Source: Flavobacterium sp. J27
GTDB taxonomy: Bacteria; Bacteroidota; Bacteroidia; Flavobacteriales; Flavobacteriaceae
Direction: 5' to 3'
Assembly (NCBI RefSeq): GCF_004303025.1
Contig: NZ_PJQW01000010.1
Coordinates: 19,038-83,037 of the forward strand
DNA: 64,000 nucleotides
This document shows positions 25,321 to 34,926 of the stretch, piece by piece. The notes under the pieces were generated by a model that was not told the origin of the DNA, made no database searches, and saw only the letters and a program-made list of their open reading frames with translations. Position numbers and translations under genes: made by a program. Position 1 is the first letter of the stretch; every line of letters begins with the position of its first letter.

Positions 25321-26619
25321 ATGAAAAATAAAATGCATATAATCTCTTTATTAATAGGGATAGTTTTTATGGTTGGTTGTAATTCAGATAAGCCATTACA
25401 AATAACTCATAAAAACGATTTTCAAAAATATTTAAGTACCAAGGAAAATAATAAGCTTAAAAATATTGAGAAAGACATTGATTTCTGGGAAAAGAAATAT
25501 AACGAAGCACCTAATCAATTTACTTATTTACTAACGCTTTCAGGATTATATTCCCAACGTTTCGAAATAGATGGAGCAATTCAAGATTTATTGCATTCAG
25601 AAACACTTCTTTTAGAATGTAATAAACGAGTAAATGGAGAAAAAGCAGGGATACATCGATCCATTGCTAAAAACTATATATCGCAACATCGTTTTAGAGA
25701 AGCTTTATCTCATTTGGAAAAAGCGTATAAACTTGGAGAAAATAAAAAGGGAACTCAAAAAATGCTATTTGACGTTTACATGGAACTTGGGAATTATGAT
25801 TTAGCAGAAGAGAAACTAACAGCAATTAAGGATTTTAAAGATTTTGATTATTTAATAAGACTTGCTAAATGGAATGATCATAAAGGCGATTTGGATACAG
25901 CCATTCAAGTAATGGAAAAAGCTATGGTTATGGTTGAAAAAACCAAGAATGAAGACTTAAAATTATGGCTTTATTCTAATATTGCAGATTTTTATGGACA
26001 TGCAGGAAGAATTCAGGAATCGTATGATTATTATCTTAAAACCTTAGCCATTGATGTCAATAATACCTATGCTTTAAAAGGCATTGCATGGATTAGCTTT
26101 TCTTACGAAAGAAACACAGCACAAGCTCTTGAAATTATCAATTATATTGAATCCAAACATCTTGTGCCTGATTTATACCTTCTAAAAGCGGATATATATG
26201 ATTATAATGGCAATACTAAAGAAAAACAACTGGCATTAAATGATTATTTTGCTGTTTTATCCAAGCATAATTATGGAGATATGTATAATAAATACAATGC
26301 ATTATTGTATGCCGAAACACCAGGTGAAACAGAAAAAGCATTCGCATTAGCCAATAAAGAGATAATGAATAGACCTACACCAGAATCATATGATTTATTA
26401 GCTTGGACTTATTTCAATAATGGCGATTATAAAAGGGCGCATGATATTATAAAGAAACATACTTTAAATAAATCGCATGAACCTTTAATCCTATATCATA
26501 ACGAACTAATTTTAAAAGCAAATAATGTATTAGACGAAGATAATTCTCATAAAAATGAGTTAGTAGAAAGTATTTATGAATTAGGTCCTAATCTTGAAAA
26601 ACAAATTAGAAGTATTTAA
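25321..26619 (+). CDS. TPR-repeat lipoprotein
   Basis: A 432-residue lipoprotein with lipobox MVGC (Cys20) and helical TPR units over most of its length (for example AKNYISQHRFREALSHLEKA, SNIADFYGHAGRIQESYDYY, AWTYFNNGDYKRAHDIIKKH). TPR lipoproteins act as protein scaffolds. Its place between DUF4331 and a TonB-dependent receptor gene suggests a partner of that outer-membrane system. Confidence 0.8.
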   Translation: MKNKMHIISLLIGIVFMVGCNSDKPLQITHKNDFQKYLSTKENNKLKNIEKDIDFWEKKYNEAPNQFTYLLTLSGLYSQRFEIDGAIQDLLHSETLLLECNKRVNGEKAGIHRSIAKNYISQHRFREALSHLEKAYKLGENKKGTQKMLFDVYMELGNYDLAEEKLTAIKDFKDFDYLIRLAKWNDHKGDLDTAIQVMEKAMVMVEKTKNEDLKLWLYSNIADFYGHAGRIQESYDYYLKTLAIDVNNTYALKGIAWISFSYERNTAQALEIINYIESKHLVPDLYLLKADIYDYNGNTKEKQLALNDYFAVLSKHNYGDMYNKYNALLYAETPGETEKAFALANKEIMNRPTPESYDLLAWTYFNNGDYKRAHDIIKKHTLNKSHEPLILYHNELILKANNVLDEDNSHKNELVESIYELGPNLEKQIRSI

Positions 26620-26685
26620 TTTACATCTGATATGGTAAGTATTTAGTAAACATCTTGTATTTTCAAAACAACAAACAAATAAACA

Positions 26686-28908
26686 ATGAACAAGCAATTC
26701 TTTATTTATATTCTTTTTTTGGCTTCATTTTCTACTTTTTCTCAAAACTTCAATGGAAAAGTAATTGATGTTTTTGGGAAACCAATACCTGATGTCTATG
26801 TGTATACTATTGATACAGATTTACATGCTCATACCAATGAGTTAGGTTGCTTTAATTTATCAAAAATAAGTATAGGACAAACGATAAAATTTACAAAACT
26901 AGGTTATAAAACTTTAGAATATAAAATAACTGTTTTAGAGATAGTAGTTACCATCACTTTAGAAGATAATGTTTTTAGCTTGTCGGAAGTGGTTTTAAGC
27001 CCTTCTATTAATATTAATTCCACTCTTACTAAAATAGATTTATCCACTAATCCGGTTAATTCCTCTCAAGAAATATTGCGAAAAGTGCCAGGTTTATTTA
27101 TTGGTCAGCATGCTGGTGGTGGTAAAGCAGAACAGTTATTTTTGAGAGGATATGATGTAGACCACGGAACTGATATAGCTATTACTACCGATGGAATTCC
27201 TGTGAATATGCCTTCACATGCTCACGGTCAGGGATATGCCGATTTGCATTTTGTAATTCCTGAAACCATAGATAAAATAGATTTTGGAAAAGGACCTTAC
27301 ACAGCTTCTAAAGGTAATTTTGCAACAGCTGCTTATGTAGATTTTTCTACCAAAGATAGGTTGGAAGAAAGTAAAATTAGTACTGAAATAGGGCAGTTTA
27401 ACACGATTCGTACCGTTGGTTTATTTGATTTACTGGGCAATCAATCAAAGTCTAATGCTTATATAGCTTCAGAATATATTGTTACAGACGGACCTTTTGA
27501 ATCACCACAAAATTTTAACCGATTTAATGTATTTGGGAAATATACTTCAGTTTTAGAAAATCAGACCAAAATAAGTTTTGTAGGCTCTTATTTTACTAGT
27601 AAATGGGATGCTTCTGGTCAAATTCCAATGCGTTTGGTCGAAAATGGTACGATTTCTCGTTTTGGAGCAGTAGATGATACAGAAGGTGGTTTTACATCAC
27701 GAACTAATTTAGCTTTGGTTATCGATAAAATGATTGATGAAACGAGTTCTATTAAAACAAACGCTTACTTATCGAAATACGATTTTACTTTGTTTTCAAA
27801 TTTTACATTCTTTTTAGAAGACCCTGTACATGGAGATCAAATAAAACAAAAAGAAAATAGAACATTGTATGGCTTTAACTCAGAATATAATACCAAAATA
27901 GAATTTGAAACTTTTAATTTAAAATGGCAGTCTGGTGTAGGGATAAAAGTAAACGCTATTAAAGATATTGAACTCTCTCACACCTTAAACAGAAATGAAG
28001 TGTTACAAGCTATTCAATTAGGAGATATTGATGAATCTAACTTTTTTGGTTATGTAAATACCGATTTCCAATTCGGTAAATTTACTGTAAATCCTGCCAT
28101 TCGGTTAGCGTATTTTAAATTTAACTATCAAGATAAATTGAACCCAAATTATAAAACACTCGCTAATGATAAGATTAAATTATTGCCTAAACTAAACTTT
28201 AGTTATGCTCAAAATGAAAAAATTAATTACTTTTTGAAAACAGGAATTGGTTTTCACTCTAATGATACCAGAGTTATTTTACAACAAGATAAAGAGATTT
28301 TACCCAGTGTTTATGGTATCGATTTAGGAGCTGTTTTAAAGCCTAGTACAACACTTTTAATTAATGGAGCCTTATGGACATTGTATTCAGAACAAGAATT
28401 TGTATATGTAGGTGATGCAGGAATTGTAGAACCTTCTGGTAAATCAAAAAGATGGGGAGTTGATTTAGGAATTCGTTATCAATTAAATGATTATGTCTTT
28501 TTTGACTTTGATGCGAATTATGCTTTTGCAAGAAGTGTTGATGAGCCACAAGGTAATAATTACATACCTTTGGCTCCAAATTTTACTTCAGTTGGAGGAA
28601 TAAGTATTCGGAATTATAACCGTTTTTCTGGAGGAATTCAATACCGTTTTTTAGGTAATCGACCAGCTAACGAAGACAATTCAGTAATAGCAGAAGGGTA
28701 TTTTGTAACTGATGCCAATCTTACTTATCAAGTATCAAAACGTTTTAGTTTAGGAATAATTATCCAAAATTTGTTTGATACAGCATGGAATGAAACTCAG
28801 TTTTTAACAGCGTCTCGTTTGCAAAATGAACCACAACCTGTTGAAGAAATTCATTTTACACCTGGAACTCCATTTTTTGCTAAAATAAAAGCAAGCTATA
28901 GCTTTTAA
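26686..28908 (+). CDS. TonB-dependent receptor with carboxypeptidase-like N-terminal domain
   Basis: A 740-residue outer-membrane protein: signal peptide (1-19), carboxypeptidase-like regulatory domain (about 20-95, NFNGKVIDVFGKPIPDVYVY), plug (about 105-230, with EILRKVPGLFIGQHAGGGKA and QLFLRGYDVDHGTD), and a beta barrel ending in the aromatic tail IKASYSF. The plug is His/Asp-rich (MPSHAHGQGYADLHFV), which might fit a metal or metal-complex ligand; that is inference. Last gene of the DUF4331 locus. Confidence 0.92.
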   Translation: MNKQFFIYILFLASFSTFSQNFNGKVIDVFGKPIPDVYVYTIDTDLHAHTNELGCFNLSKISIGQTIKFTKLGYKTLEYKITVLEIVVTITLEDNVFSLSEVVLSPSININSTLTKIDLSTNPVNSSQEILRKVPGLFIGQHAGGGKAEQLFLRGYDVDHGTDIAITTDGIPVNMPSHAHGQGYADLHFVIPETIDKIDFGKGPYTASKGNFATAAYVDFSTKDRLEESKISTEIGQFNTIRTVGLFDLLGNQSKSNAYIASEYIVTDGPFESPQNFNRFNVFGKYTSVLENQTKISFVGSYFTSKWDASGQIPMRLVENGTISRFGAVDDTEGGFTSRTNLALVIDKMIDETSSIKTNAYLSKYDFTLFSNFTFFLEDPVHGDQIKQKENRTLYGFNSEYNTKIEFETFNLKWQSGVGIKVNAIKDIELSHTLNRNEVLQAIQLGDIDESNFFGYVNTDFQFGKFTVNPAIRLAYFKFNYQDKLNPNYKTLANDKIKLLPKLNFSYAQNEKINYFLKTGIGFHSNDTRVILQQDKEILPSVYGIDLGAVLKPSTTLLINGALWTLYSEQEFVYVGDAGIVEPSGKSKRWGVDLGIRYQLNDYVFFDFDANYAFARSVDEPQGNNYIPLAPNFTSVGGISIRNYNRFSGGIQYRFLGNRPANEDNSVIAEGYFVTDANLTYQVSKRFSLGIIIQNLFDTAWNETQFLTASRLQNEPQPVEEIHFTPGTPFFAKIKASYSF

Positions 28909-28939
28909 TTTTTCATCTGGTTTGCTAAATTTGGTCTCA

Positions 28940-29596
28940 ATGAAAGATTTAGCATTATTAGAATATTTAGAAGGGTTTATTTCAGAAAATAGAAAGCAAC
29001 GTTTTATTGAAATATTGGCCAATAGAACCCGTCATTTTACTGTTGTAGTTGAAGATGTGTACCAAATGCACAATACAAGCGCAGTAATGCGTAGTTGTGA
29101 AGTTTTTGGTATCCAAGATTTGAATGTTATTGAGCAAAAATTTAGTAAAACAATAGATAAGCAAATTGCACTTGGTGCCGAAAAATGGGTTGATATTCAT
29201 GAATTTGGTAGTAATGCTTCTTGTATTAATTCACTTCGAAAAAAAGGATACCAAATCATTGCGACCACACCGCATAATGAGTCTTGTTTTTTGCATGAAT
29301 TTGATATAACAAAACCGGCTGCTTTATTTTTTGGTACCGAAAAAGAAGGACTTTCTGAAGATGTCATGCGTCAAGCTGATGGGTTTTTAAAAATACCCAT
29401 GGTTGGTTTTACCGAAAGTTTAAACATATCAGTTTCAGCTGCTATAATCATCCAAGACTTGACCAATAGATTACGCAATTCTAATATTGATTGGAAATTA
29501 ACAGAACATGAAATAATAGCGAAACGATTAGATTGGACCAGAAAATCTATAAAAGATATTGCGTTTGTTGAAAGTCGATTTTATGATGAAGAATAA
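28940..29596 (+). CDS. trmH: tRNA (guanosine-18-2'-O)-methyltransferase, TrmH
   Basis: A 218-residue SPOUT enzyme that methylates the ribose of G18 in tRNA. Motif 1 NTSAVMRSCEVFGIQDLNVI, motif 2 LFFGTEKEGLSEDVM and knot motif 3 MVGFTESLNISVSAAIII are all present. The ATG at 28940 (MKDLALLEYL) is preferred over an upstream TTG at 28922. It lies 31 bp behind the TonB receptor gene and may be read through from it. Confidence 0.92.
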   Translation: MKDLALLEYLEGFISENRKQRFIEILANRTRHFTVVVEDVYQMHNTSAVMRSCEVFGIQDLNVIEQKFSKTIDKQIALGAEKWVDIHEFGSNASCINSLRKKGYQIIATTPHNESCFLHEFDITKPAALFFGTEKEGLSEDVMRQADGFLKIPMVGFTESLNISVSAAIIIQDLTNRLRNSNIDWKLTEHEIIAKRLDWTRKSIKDIAFVESRFYDEE

Positions 29597-29601
29597 TTGA
29601 A

Positions 29602-29633
29602 AAGGCTTACTAACTACTACGTCAGCAAGCCTT
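29602..29633. terminator. Weak hairpin between trmH and esterase gene
   Basis: aaggctt / aagcctt, 7 bp with an 18-nt loop, between two converging genes. No T run on the plus strand. Confidence 0.35.
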
Positions 29634-29658
29634 AATTAATCAAAAAGTAACTATATAA

Positions 29659-31230
29659 TTATTGTTTATATATTCTGTGAATGGTAGGTTCGTTTTTAGC
29701 ACTACTTATTTGCATAAAATACATACCTGAATTTTGAAAAGCATCACCAAAATTTTCAGTTAAGACTGTTTCATTTTTTAGTACTTTTCTTTGTGCAATC
29801 ATACGACCAGTTACATCGTAAATTACGATTTCAACTTCACCTAAATAAGCATTTGTTATGGTCACATTTAGAGTATTCGTAAATGGATTTGGGGCAACAA
29901 GGGTGTTAGATGTTGTTGATGATTCAGTTTCATTTTTAGCAAAGCCTCTAGAATTAACAGAAACTTCTAAGTTTATAGTTGTTCCTCTAGCTAATTGCCT
30001 ACTATATGGTGTTACTGTAAGGGTTTTGTTTGTAGCATACAAATCCCATGTTACTGTAACGGTATTGTCTAAAGGATTACTGTAGGTTAAGGTACCACCA
30101 GTAATTTGCCAATCATAATAAAATGCATTGCCCATTACTGAATAACTTTGGGTGAGACAACTACTGCAAATAGAGCTGTACCCGTCTAATGTAATTCCGT
30201 TTGGTTTTAAAAATGTGTTGTAAAAATAGTGAGCTCCATTAGGAGTAATGTCGGAATATAAATTAGAACCATTAAAATGAACATTATGACCACGATTGGT
30301 ATAAGAATAAAATGCATGTGGAGCGTTTAATGCATTAGTACGATTATTCATTTGATTACTACCATAAACCGTTGGTAAATTAAATCCGGGTAGCCAACTA
30401 ATGTATGAAAATGGCTCACCACTATTATAAGGTACGGTACTGTCGTTTGAACTATGGAAATAAACTCCTGGGATATCTGATGCGTTTTCAATATAACTTA
30501 AATCGCCCAATGCACCAGCAAATCCCATAACACCATTCGCTTTACCGCTTACTAGATTACCGTTTGTATACGTTTTATTATCACCTATGGCATCTAAACC
30601 ACCTAAATCGGGTCTACCAAAATAATTTCTAGTGGAAGCAGGTCTTTCAATATCTTTGTCTAAATAAACTGCTTGATAGGCTAAAAAAGCACCAGCACTG
30701 TGTCCGGAAATGTAAATTTGATTTGGATCAACACCATAAAGAGCTGCATTTTTTCTAAAGAAACGCACAGCCGATCGACCATCTTGCAAGGCTCTATAGA
30801 CAGCTCTTTTTGATAATTCTTTGTCGCCAATGTTCATTCCTAAACGATAATCTATAGTAGCTGTTACAAAACCTCTTTTTGCAAAAGATTCGCAAAGTTT
30901 AATCATACTGGTTTCTGTTCTACTGCCATTTACAAAACCACCTCCAAAAGCAAATATAATTACAGGTCTTTTGGTAAGTGTATCGTTTGATGGTCTGTAA
31001 ATATTCATTTTTAGAGTTGTTTTTACATCTCCATACGTATCTTCATAAGCCAAACGATTACCAAATAAATTAAATGATTTTACCGTAGGTATATTGGTAC
31101 TAAAAACAACATCCTTAGTTACTTGAAAAGTACTAGAAATATTTTGTAAATAACGATTTGGCAATTGTTGTGCTAAGGAGGTAACTATAAAAAATAGTAC
31201 TCCTATAATAGAGAGAATAATTTTTTTCAT
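29659..31230 (-). CDS. T9SS-exported alpha/beta hydrolase (esterase-like)
   Basis: A 523-residue secreted protein: signal peptide (1-20), alpha/beta-hydrolase domain (about 60-350) with oxyanion-hole FGGGFVNGS and nucleophile elbow GHSAG (Ser178), a beta region (about 355-425), and a T9SS type A sorting domain from about 440 (APNPFTNTLNVTI, then VEIVIYDVTGRMI). It is probably released or anchored at the cell surface and cleaves an ester of unknown kind. The small exported-protein gene upstream (31245) reads in the same direction at 14 bp. Confidence 0.88.
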   Translation of the reverse strand: MKKIILSIIGVLFFIVTSLAQQLPNRYLQNISSTFQVTKDVVFSTNIPTVKSFNLFGNRLAYEDTYGDVKTTLKMNIYRPSNDTLTKRPVIIFAFGGGFVNGSRTETSMIKLCESFAKRGFVTATIDYRLGMNIGDKELSKRAVYRALQDGRSAVRFFRKNAALYGVDPNQIYISGHSAGAFLAYQAVYLDKDIERPASTRNYFGRPDLGGLDAIGDNKTYTNGNLVSGKANGVMGFAGALGDLSYIENASDIPGVYFHSSNDSTVPYNSGEPFSYISWLPGFNLPTVYGSNQMNNRTNALNAPHAFYSYTNRGHNVHFNGSNLYSDITPNGAHYFYNTFLKPNGITLDGYSSICSSCLTQSYSVMGNAFYYDWQITGGTLTYSNPLDNTVTVTWDLYATNKTLTVTPYSRQLARGTTINLEVSVNSRGFAKNETESSTTSNTLVAPNPFTNTLNVTITNAYLGEVEIVIYDVTGRMIAQRKVLKNETVLTENFGDAFQNSGMYFMQISSAKNEPTIHRIYKQ

Positions 31231-31244
31231 GTTTCCGCTGTGAG

Positions 31245-31694
31245 TTAGTTAGATTGTTTGTTGTATAGTTGTGCTACTTTGTTTTGAAAGTCGGTATTAT
31301 TATGAAAATAGTTTTCTATTTCATGATAACGGCTAGTTTTCATGTTGTTAGCGTTTACCAATGCATTTAGATTAGCTTTATGTAAAGCATTGTCTTTTTC
31401 CATAAAAGCTTTAATTGTTTCTAATTCTTTTTTTTCTGCATCGGTTAATACAATCTCATTGCCAGCAAATTGAGCTTGAAGAATAACGGTCATTCTTTCT
31501 TTTGATAAAGTGGTTTTTTCCAAAGCTTTTTCCATTGAAGTAGCTATATCAAAAGGATGATCTAATTGATGTTTGTAAATTTTTATAAATGTTTGGATTT
31601 CTTCTTGTGAGAAGTGGTTCTTTTCTTGAGAAAATACACAAGAAGCATACAGTAGTATTCCGAGGAATAGCATGCGCTTTAGTTTTTGTTGCAT
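31245..31694 (-). CDS. Small exported helical protein, possibly DUF4168-like
   Basis: A 149-residue protein with a signal peptide (1-22, ending FSQ). The mature part is helical and charged, with FSQEEIQTFIKIYKHQ near the start and YFHNNTDFQNKVAQLYNKQ at the end, a layout that resembles DUF4168. That match is by eye and weak. Probably co-transcribed with the T9SS esterase gene downstream. Confidence 0.6.
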   Translation of the reverse strand: MQQKLKRMLFLGILLYASCVFSQEKNHFSQEEIQTFIKIYKHQLDHPFDIATSMEKALEKTTLSKERMTVILQAQFAGNEIVLTDAEKKELETIKAFMEKDNALHKANLNALVNANNMKTSRYHEIENYFHNNTDFQNKVAQLYNKQSN

Positions 31695-31979
31695 AGTTTA
31701 AAGATTTTGTTATTGATAAATAGTTTGTTTTGAAATTATGATTTTCATAAAAAATCAATAATTATTTTACTAATTTATTAAAATAAAAAATACTATGCAT
31801 ACATATAAAATATATTTTTTGTTAAAATTTAATGTTTTGTTTTGGTTTTGTAGTTGTTTATTTATTTGTTTTAAATGTTAATTTTTTAATTATAAATAAT
31901 ATGTCTTGTAAGTAATTGAATTGTTTTTTAGTGAACTATAGCTATTTTGTTTTAATTGAACCTTTACTGATAAAATAAA
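31695..31979. other. AT-rich intergenic stretch, no gene seen
   Basis: Very AT-rich sequence between two minus-strand transcripts. I find no reading frame with coding character, no -7 consensus pointing to the gene at 31694 and no repeat. It probably carries that gene's promoter. The terminator of the next transcript follows at 31980. Confidence 0.5.
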
Positions 31980-32007
31980 AAAGTCAATACGTATAAGTAT
32001 TGACTTT
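31980..32007 (-). terminator. Terminator of the carboxypeptidase-like protein gene
   Basis: 11-bp stem aaagtcaatac / gtattgacttt with a 6-nt loop, 22 bp past the stop codon at 32030. Confidence 0.8.
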
Positions 32008-32029
32008 GTAATGGAAAAATGTGATATTG

Positions 32030-32803
32030 TTATTTATTCTTTTTCAAAATTTTATATTCTTCATAACATGAGCTAATGGCTTCCAAGATTTGTAAATCGT
32101 TAGCCGTTTTAATAAAATACTGAGAATAGTTACAATTTTGAAGAATTAATGGAATGTCATCTTTGTCAATCTCTAATAAAGCCGCTAAGGTTTCTCTGTC
32201 AAACTTAGTAGATAATAACTCTCTTACAGTATCATCTTTCTTCATTTCTTTGAGTTTTCGCATTTGTTTTGGACGTTTACCAAAAGCATTGTATAGAAAA
32301 TCAGCTGGATTAAAAATAGCACCTAGAACTTTGGTAACAGCACTTGGAGATTTATTTCCTGCTTCATAACCTGCATCTAATCCTGAAATGCTATAGCGAT
32401 AATCACTTTCATTTACTGGAATTAATTTAGTGTCTACTTCAACATACCCTGTTAAATTATATTTAGATATAACAACTTCTTCTAGAGCATAGGCTTTTTC
32501 GGTTAATGATACTTTAGAGGTTTTGTTCTTAACCCAATCGTGCGTTACTTTAACTTTTATAGTTTCAAAACCTAAATATGAAAAGAGAAGTGTATCATTT
32601 GCCTTGGCTACAATTTCAAAAAAACCATTTCCATCGGTAATTGTACCGCTTACTTTGGTTGTATTGATTACGTGTACATTGTTCATAGGTAATTTAGTTT
32701 GACTATGTACAACTGTTCCTTGAATTGTATTGGTTAAGGTGTCTGTTTGACCTACTACTGTATGGGTCAATATTATAAATAAAAAGACTGTAAAGTATCT
32801 CAT
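32030..32803 (-). CDS. Exported protein with carboxypeptidase-like regulatory domain
   Basis: A 257-residue protein: signal peptide (1-18), then a carboxypeptidase D-like beta-sandwich (about 24-100: IQGTVVHSQTKLPMNNVHVI, GTITDGNGFFEIVAKANDTL, FSYLGFETIKVKV) of the kind found in front of TonB receptors, but without plug or barrel. The C-terminal 130 residues are helical and charged (RPKQMRKLKEMKKDD). Bacteroidota-specific type, function unknown. It has its own promoter and terminator. Confidence 0.8.
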   Translation of the reverse strand: MRYFTVFLFIILTHTVVGQTDTLTNTIQGTVVHSQTKLPMNNVHVINTTKVSGTITDGNGFFEIVAKANDTLLFSYLGFETIKVKVTHDWVKNKTSKVSLTEKAYALEEVVISKYNLTGYVEVDTKLIPVNESDYRYSISGLDAGYEAGNKSPSAVTKVLGAIFNPADFLYNAFGKRPKQMRKLKEMKKDDTVRELLSTKFDRETLAALLEIDKDDIPLILQNCNYSQYFIKTANDLQILEAISSCYEEYKILKKNK

Positions 32804-32819
32804 GGGCTAAATATTGATT

Positions 32820-32827
32820 CAAAAATA
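32820..32827 (-). promoter_or_regulatory. -7 element of the carboxypeptidase-like protein gene
   Basis: caaaaata on the plus strand, TAttTTTG on minus, 17 bp before the start codon. Confidence 0.6.
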
Positions 32828-32893
32828 CGAATCAAAAAGAGATATTTTACAGTCTTTATAATTAATTTATCAGAAAATTAACGAATTTGTTGA

Positions 32894-34735
32894 TTAGCTT
32901 CTTCTAGAGCGTTTTGCTTTGTCGAAAAAACCATTTGAATTGTTGTTGTCGCTTCTTCTTCCTCTTCTTTCACCATCTCCCGATTTTTTTGAGTCAAATT
33001 TACGATCGCCTCCAGATCTTCTGTCGCTACCTCCAGAACGTCTGTCATCTCTGTTTTTATCTCCTCTGAAACCTCCGCCGGAACGTCTGTCTCCACCACG
33101 TCCATTGTGATCTCTTCTTCTTGAGTTTGATCCACCTTCGTTCTTAGAGATTTCAACATTAATTTTTCGTCCTTGTAAGCTAAATGCATTTAGAACTTCC
33201 ATTACTTTTGGAGCAATAGATGCATCTGTGTTAAAGAATGAGAAACCTTCTTTTACGTCTACTTTAAATACATCATCTCGACCTAAATCTAAAGTGTCTC
33301 TTAAGAAATCTTTTAAGGTCATCCAATCAAAATTATCTCTGGAACCAATATTAATAAAGAAACGAACGGCACCATCAGTTGGAATTACTCCCGAGTCTCT
33401 TCTGTTACCGCCATCGGTTGTGATGTCTTTCGATTTTTTGTAATAATTGATAAAACGGTTAAATTCTACAGAAACCATTTTTTTTATTAATTCTTCTTTA
33501 GGAATATCTTTTAAAACTTCTTCAATAGCAGGTAAATAAGCATCTATTTCATGGTCTACTTCAACATCTTTAATTCTGTTTGCTAAATGGAATAATTGTA
33601 TTTGGCAAATTTCTATTCCTGATGGAATTGGTTTTTCTTCAAATTTCGTTTTGATAATGCGTTCAATTTGAGAAATTTTACGCAATTCACTTTTAGTAAT
33701 AATTACTAATGAAGTACCTGATTTTCCTGCACGACCAGTTCTCCCTGAACGGTGAGTATAGGTTTCTACTTCATCTGGTAATTGATAGTTAATTACGTGT
33801 GTTACATCATCTACATCAATACCTCTAGCAGCAACATCGGTAGCAACTAGCATTTGAATTTGTCTTCCTCTAAAAGACTTCATTACGCCATCTCTTTGTG
33901 CTTGAGATAAATCTCCATGTAGTGCCGCTGCACTATAACCATCTTCGATTAGTTTTTCTGCAACAGCTTGTGTGTCTCTTTTCGTTCTACAAAATACTAC
34001 AGAAAAAATATCTGGGTTTGCGTCTGCTAAGCGTTTTAAAGCTTCATAACGGTCTCTTGCACTTACTAAATAAAATTCGTGAGAAACATTTTCATTACCT
34101 GAGTTTTTATGCCCCACGGTAATTTCTAGTGGTTTTCTCATAAATTCTTTAGCAATACGAGCTACTTCTTGTGGCATTGTTGCAGAAAACAACCAAGTAC
34201 TTTTTTCTTTTGGAGTGTCGGATAAGATAGAAGTAATATCTTCATAGAATCCCATGTTTAACATTTCGTCAGCTTCATCAAGAACACAATAATTAATGTT
34301 TTTGATGTTAACCATGCTGCGGTTAATCATGTCTTGCATTCTACCAGGAGTAGCTACAATAATTTGAGCTCCTCTTCTTATTTGGTTGGCTTGTTCTGTA
34401 ATGCTTGCGCCACCATAAATGGCAACAGTATTTAATCCTTTAATGTATTTAGAGTATAGTTTAATCTCATTCGTAATTTGAAGACATAACTCTCTTGTAG
34501 GCGATAAAATTAATGCTTGAGTGTCTCTATTTTCAGCATCAATTTTTTGAATAAGCGGAAAACCAAATGCAGCCGTTTTACCTGTTCCGGTTTGAGCTAA
34601 AGCTACAATATCAGTGTCTTTTTCCAATAATAGGGGAATCGCTTTTTCCTGTACTTCCGATGGATTTTCAAATCCAAGGTCTTTAATCGCGAGCAGAAGC
34701 GATTCATTTAGACCTAATTGTTCAAATTTATTCAT
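32894..34735 (-). CDS. DEAD-box RNA helicase with DbpA-like domain and RG-rich tail
   Basis: A 613-residue ATP-dependent RNA helicase. Motifs: AQTGTGKT (47-54), PTREL, DEAD in CVLDEADEML, SAT, and HRSGRTGRAGK. An RNA-binding DbpA/CsdA-type domain lies at about 465-540 (VRFFINIGSRDNFDWMTLKD). The last 65 residues are Arg/Gly/Asp/Ser repeats (GGDRRSGGG and so on), a disordered RNA-binding tail. Likely role in ribosome assembly or mRNA turnover in the cold, as for DeaD/CsdA. Lone gene with a -7 element 21 bp upstream. Confidence 0.94.
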   Translation of the reverse strand: MNKFEQLGLNESLLLAIKDLGFENPSEVQEKAIPLLLEKDTDIVALAQTGTGKTAAFGFPLIQKIDAENRDTQALILSPTRELCLQITNEIKLYSKYIKGLNTVAIYGGASITEQANQIRRGAQIIVATPGRMQDMINRSMVNIKNINYCVLDEADEMLNMGFYEDITSILSDTPKEKSTWLFSATMPQEVARIAKEFMRKPLEITVGHKNSGNENVSHEFYLVSARDRYEALKRLADANPDIFSVVFCRTKRDTQAVAEKLIEDGYSAAALHGDLSQAQRDGVMKSFRGRQIQMLVATDVAARGIDVDDVTHVINYQLPDEVETYTHRSGRTGRAGKSGTSLVIITKSELRKISQIERIIKTKFEEKPIPSGIEICQIQLFHLANRIKDVEVDHEIDAYLPAIEEVLKDIPKEELIKKMVSVEFNRFINYYKKSKDITTDGGNRRDSGVIPTDGAVRFFINIGSRDNFDWMTLKDFLRDTLDLGRDDVFKVDVKEGFSFFNTDASIAPKVMEVLNAFSLQGRKINVEISKNEGGSNSRRRDHNGRGGDRRSGGGFRGDKNRDDRRSGGSDRRSGGDRKFDSKKSGDGERRGRRSDNNNSNGFFDKAKRSRRS

Positions 34736-34755
34736 AAAATATTTTAAATTGGGTG

Positions 34756-34763
34756 CAAAGGTA
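34756..34763 (-). promoter_or_regulatory. DEAD-box helicase promoter -7 element
   Basis: caaaggta on plus, TAccTTTG on minus, 20 bp before the helicase start codon. Confidence 0.6.
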
Positions 34764-34926
34764 TGTTTATTTAATTGGATAAACTAATTTGTTTGTGATT
34801 GATTTTCAAATAATTGAGTTTTTTTAATTGTTAGTTATGATAAAAAAAATGCTTTGGTAAAAAAAATAAAAGAATAAAATACAGTATTATTCGATACTTT
34901 TGTGAGAAATTGTTTTACAATAGATT

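Noticed and set aside
32878..33189. Frames of 103 and 63 codons over the helicase tail
   Set aside because: The Arg/Gly-repeat tail leaves several frames open on both strands; the helicase frame continues a clear conserved protein.
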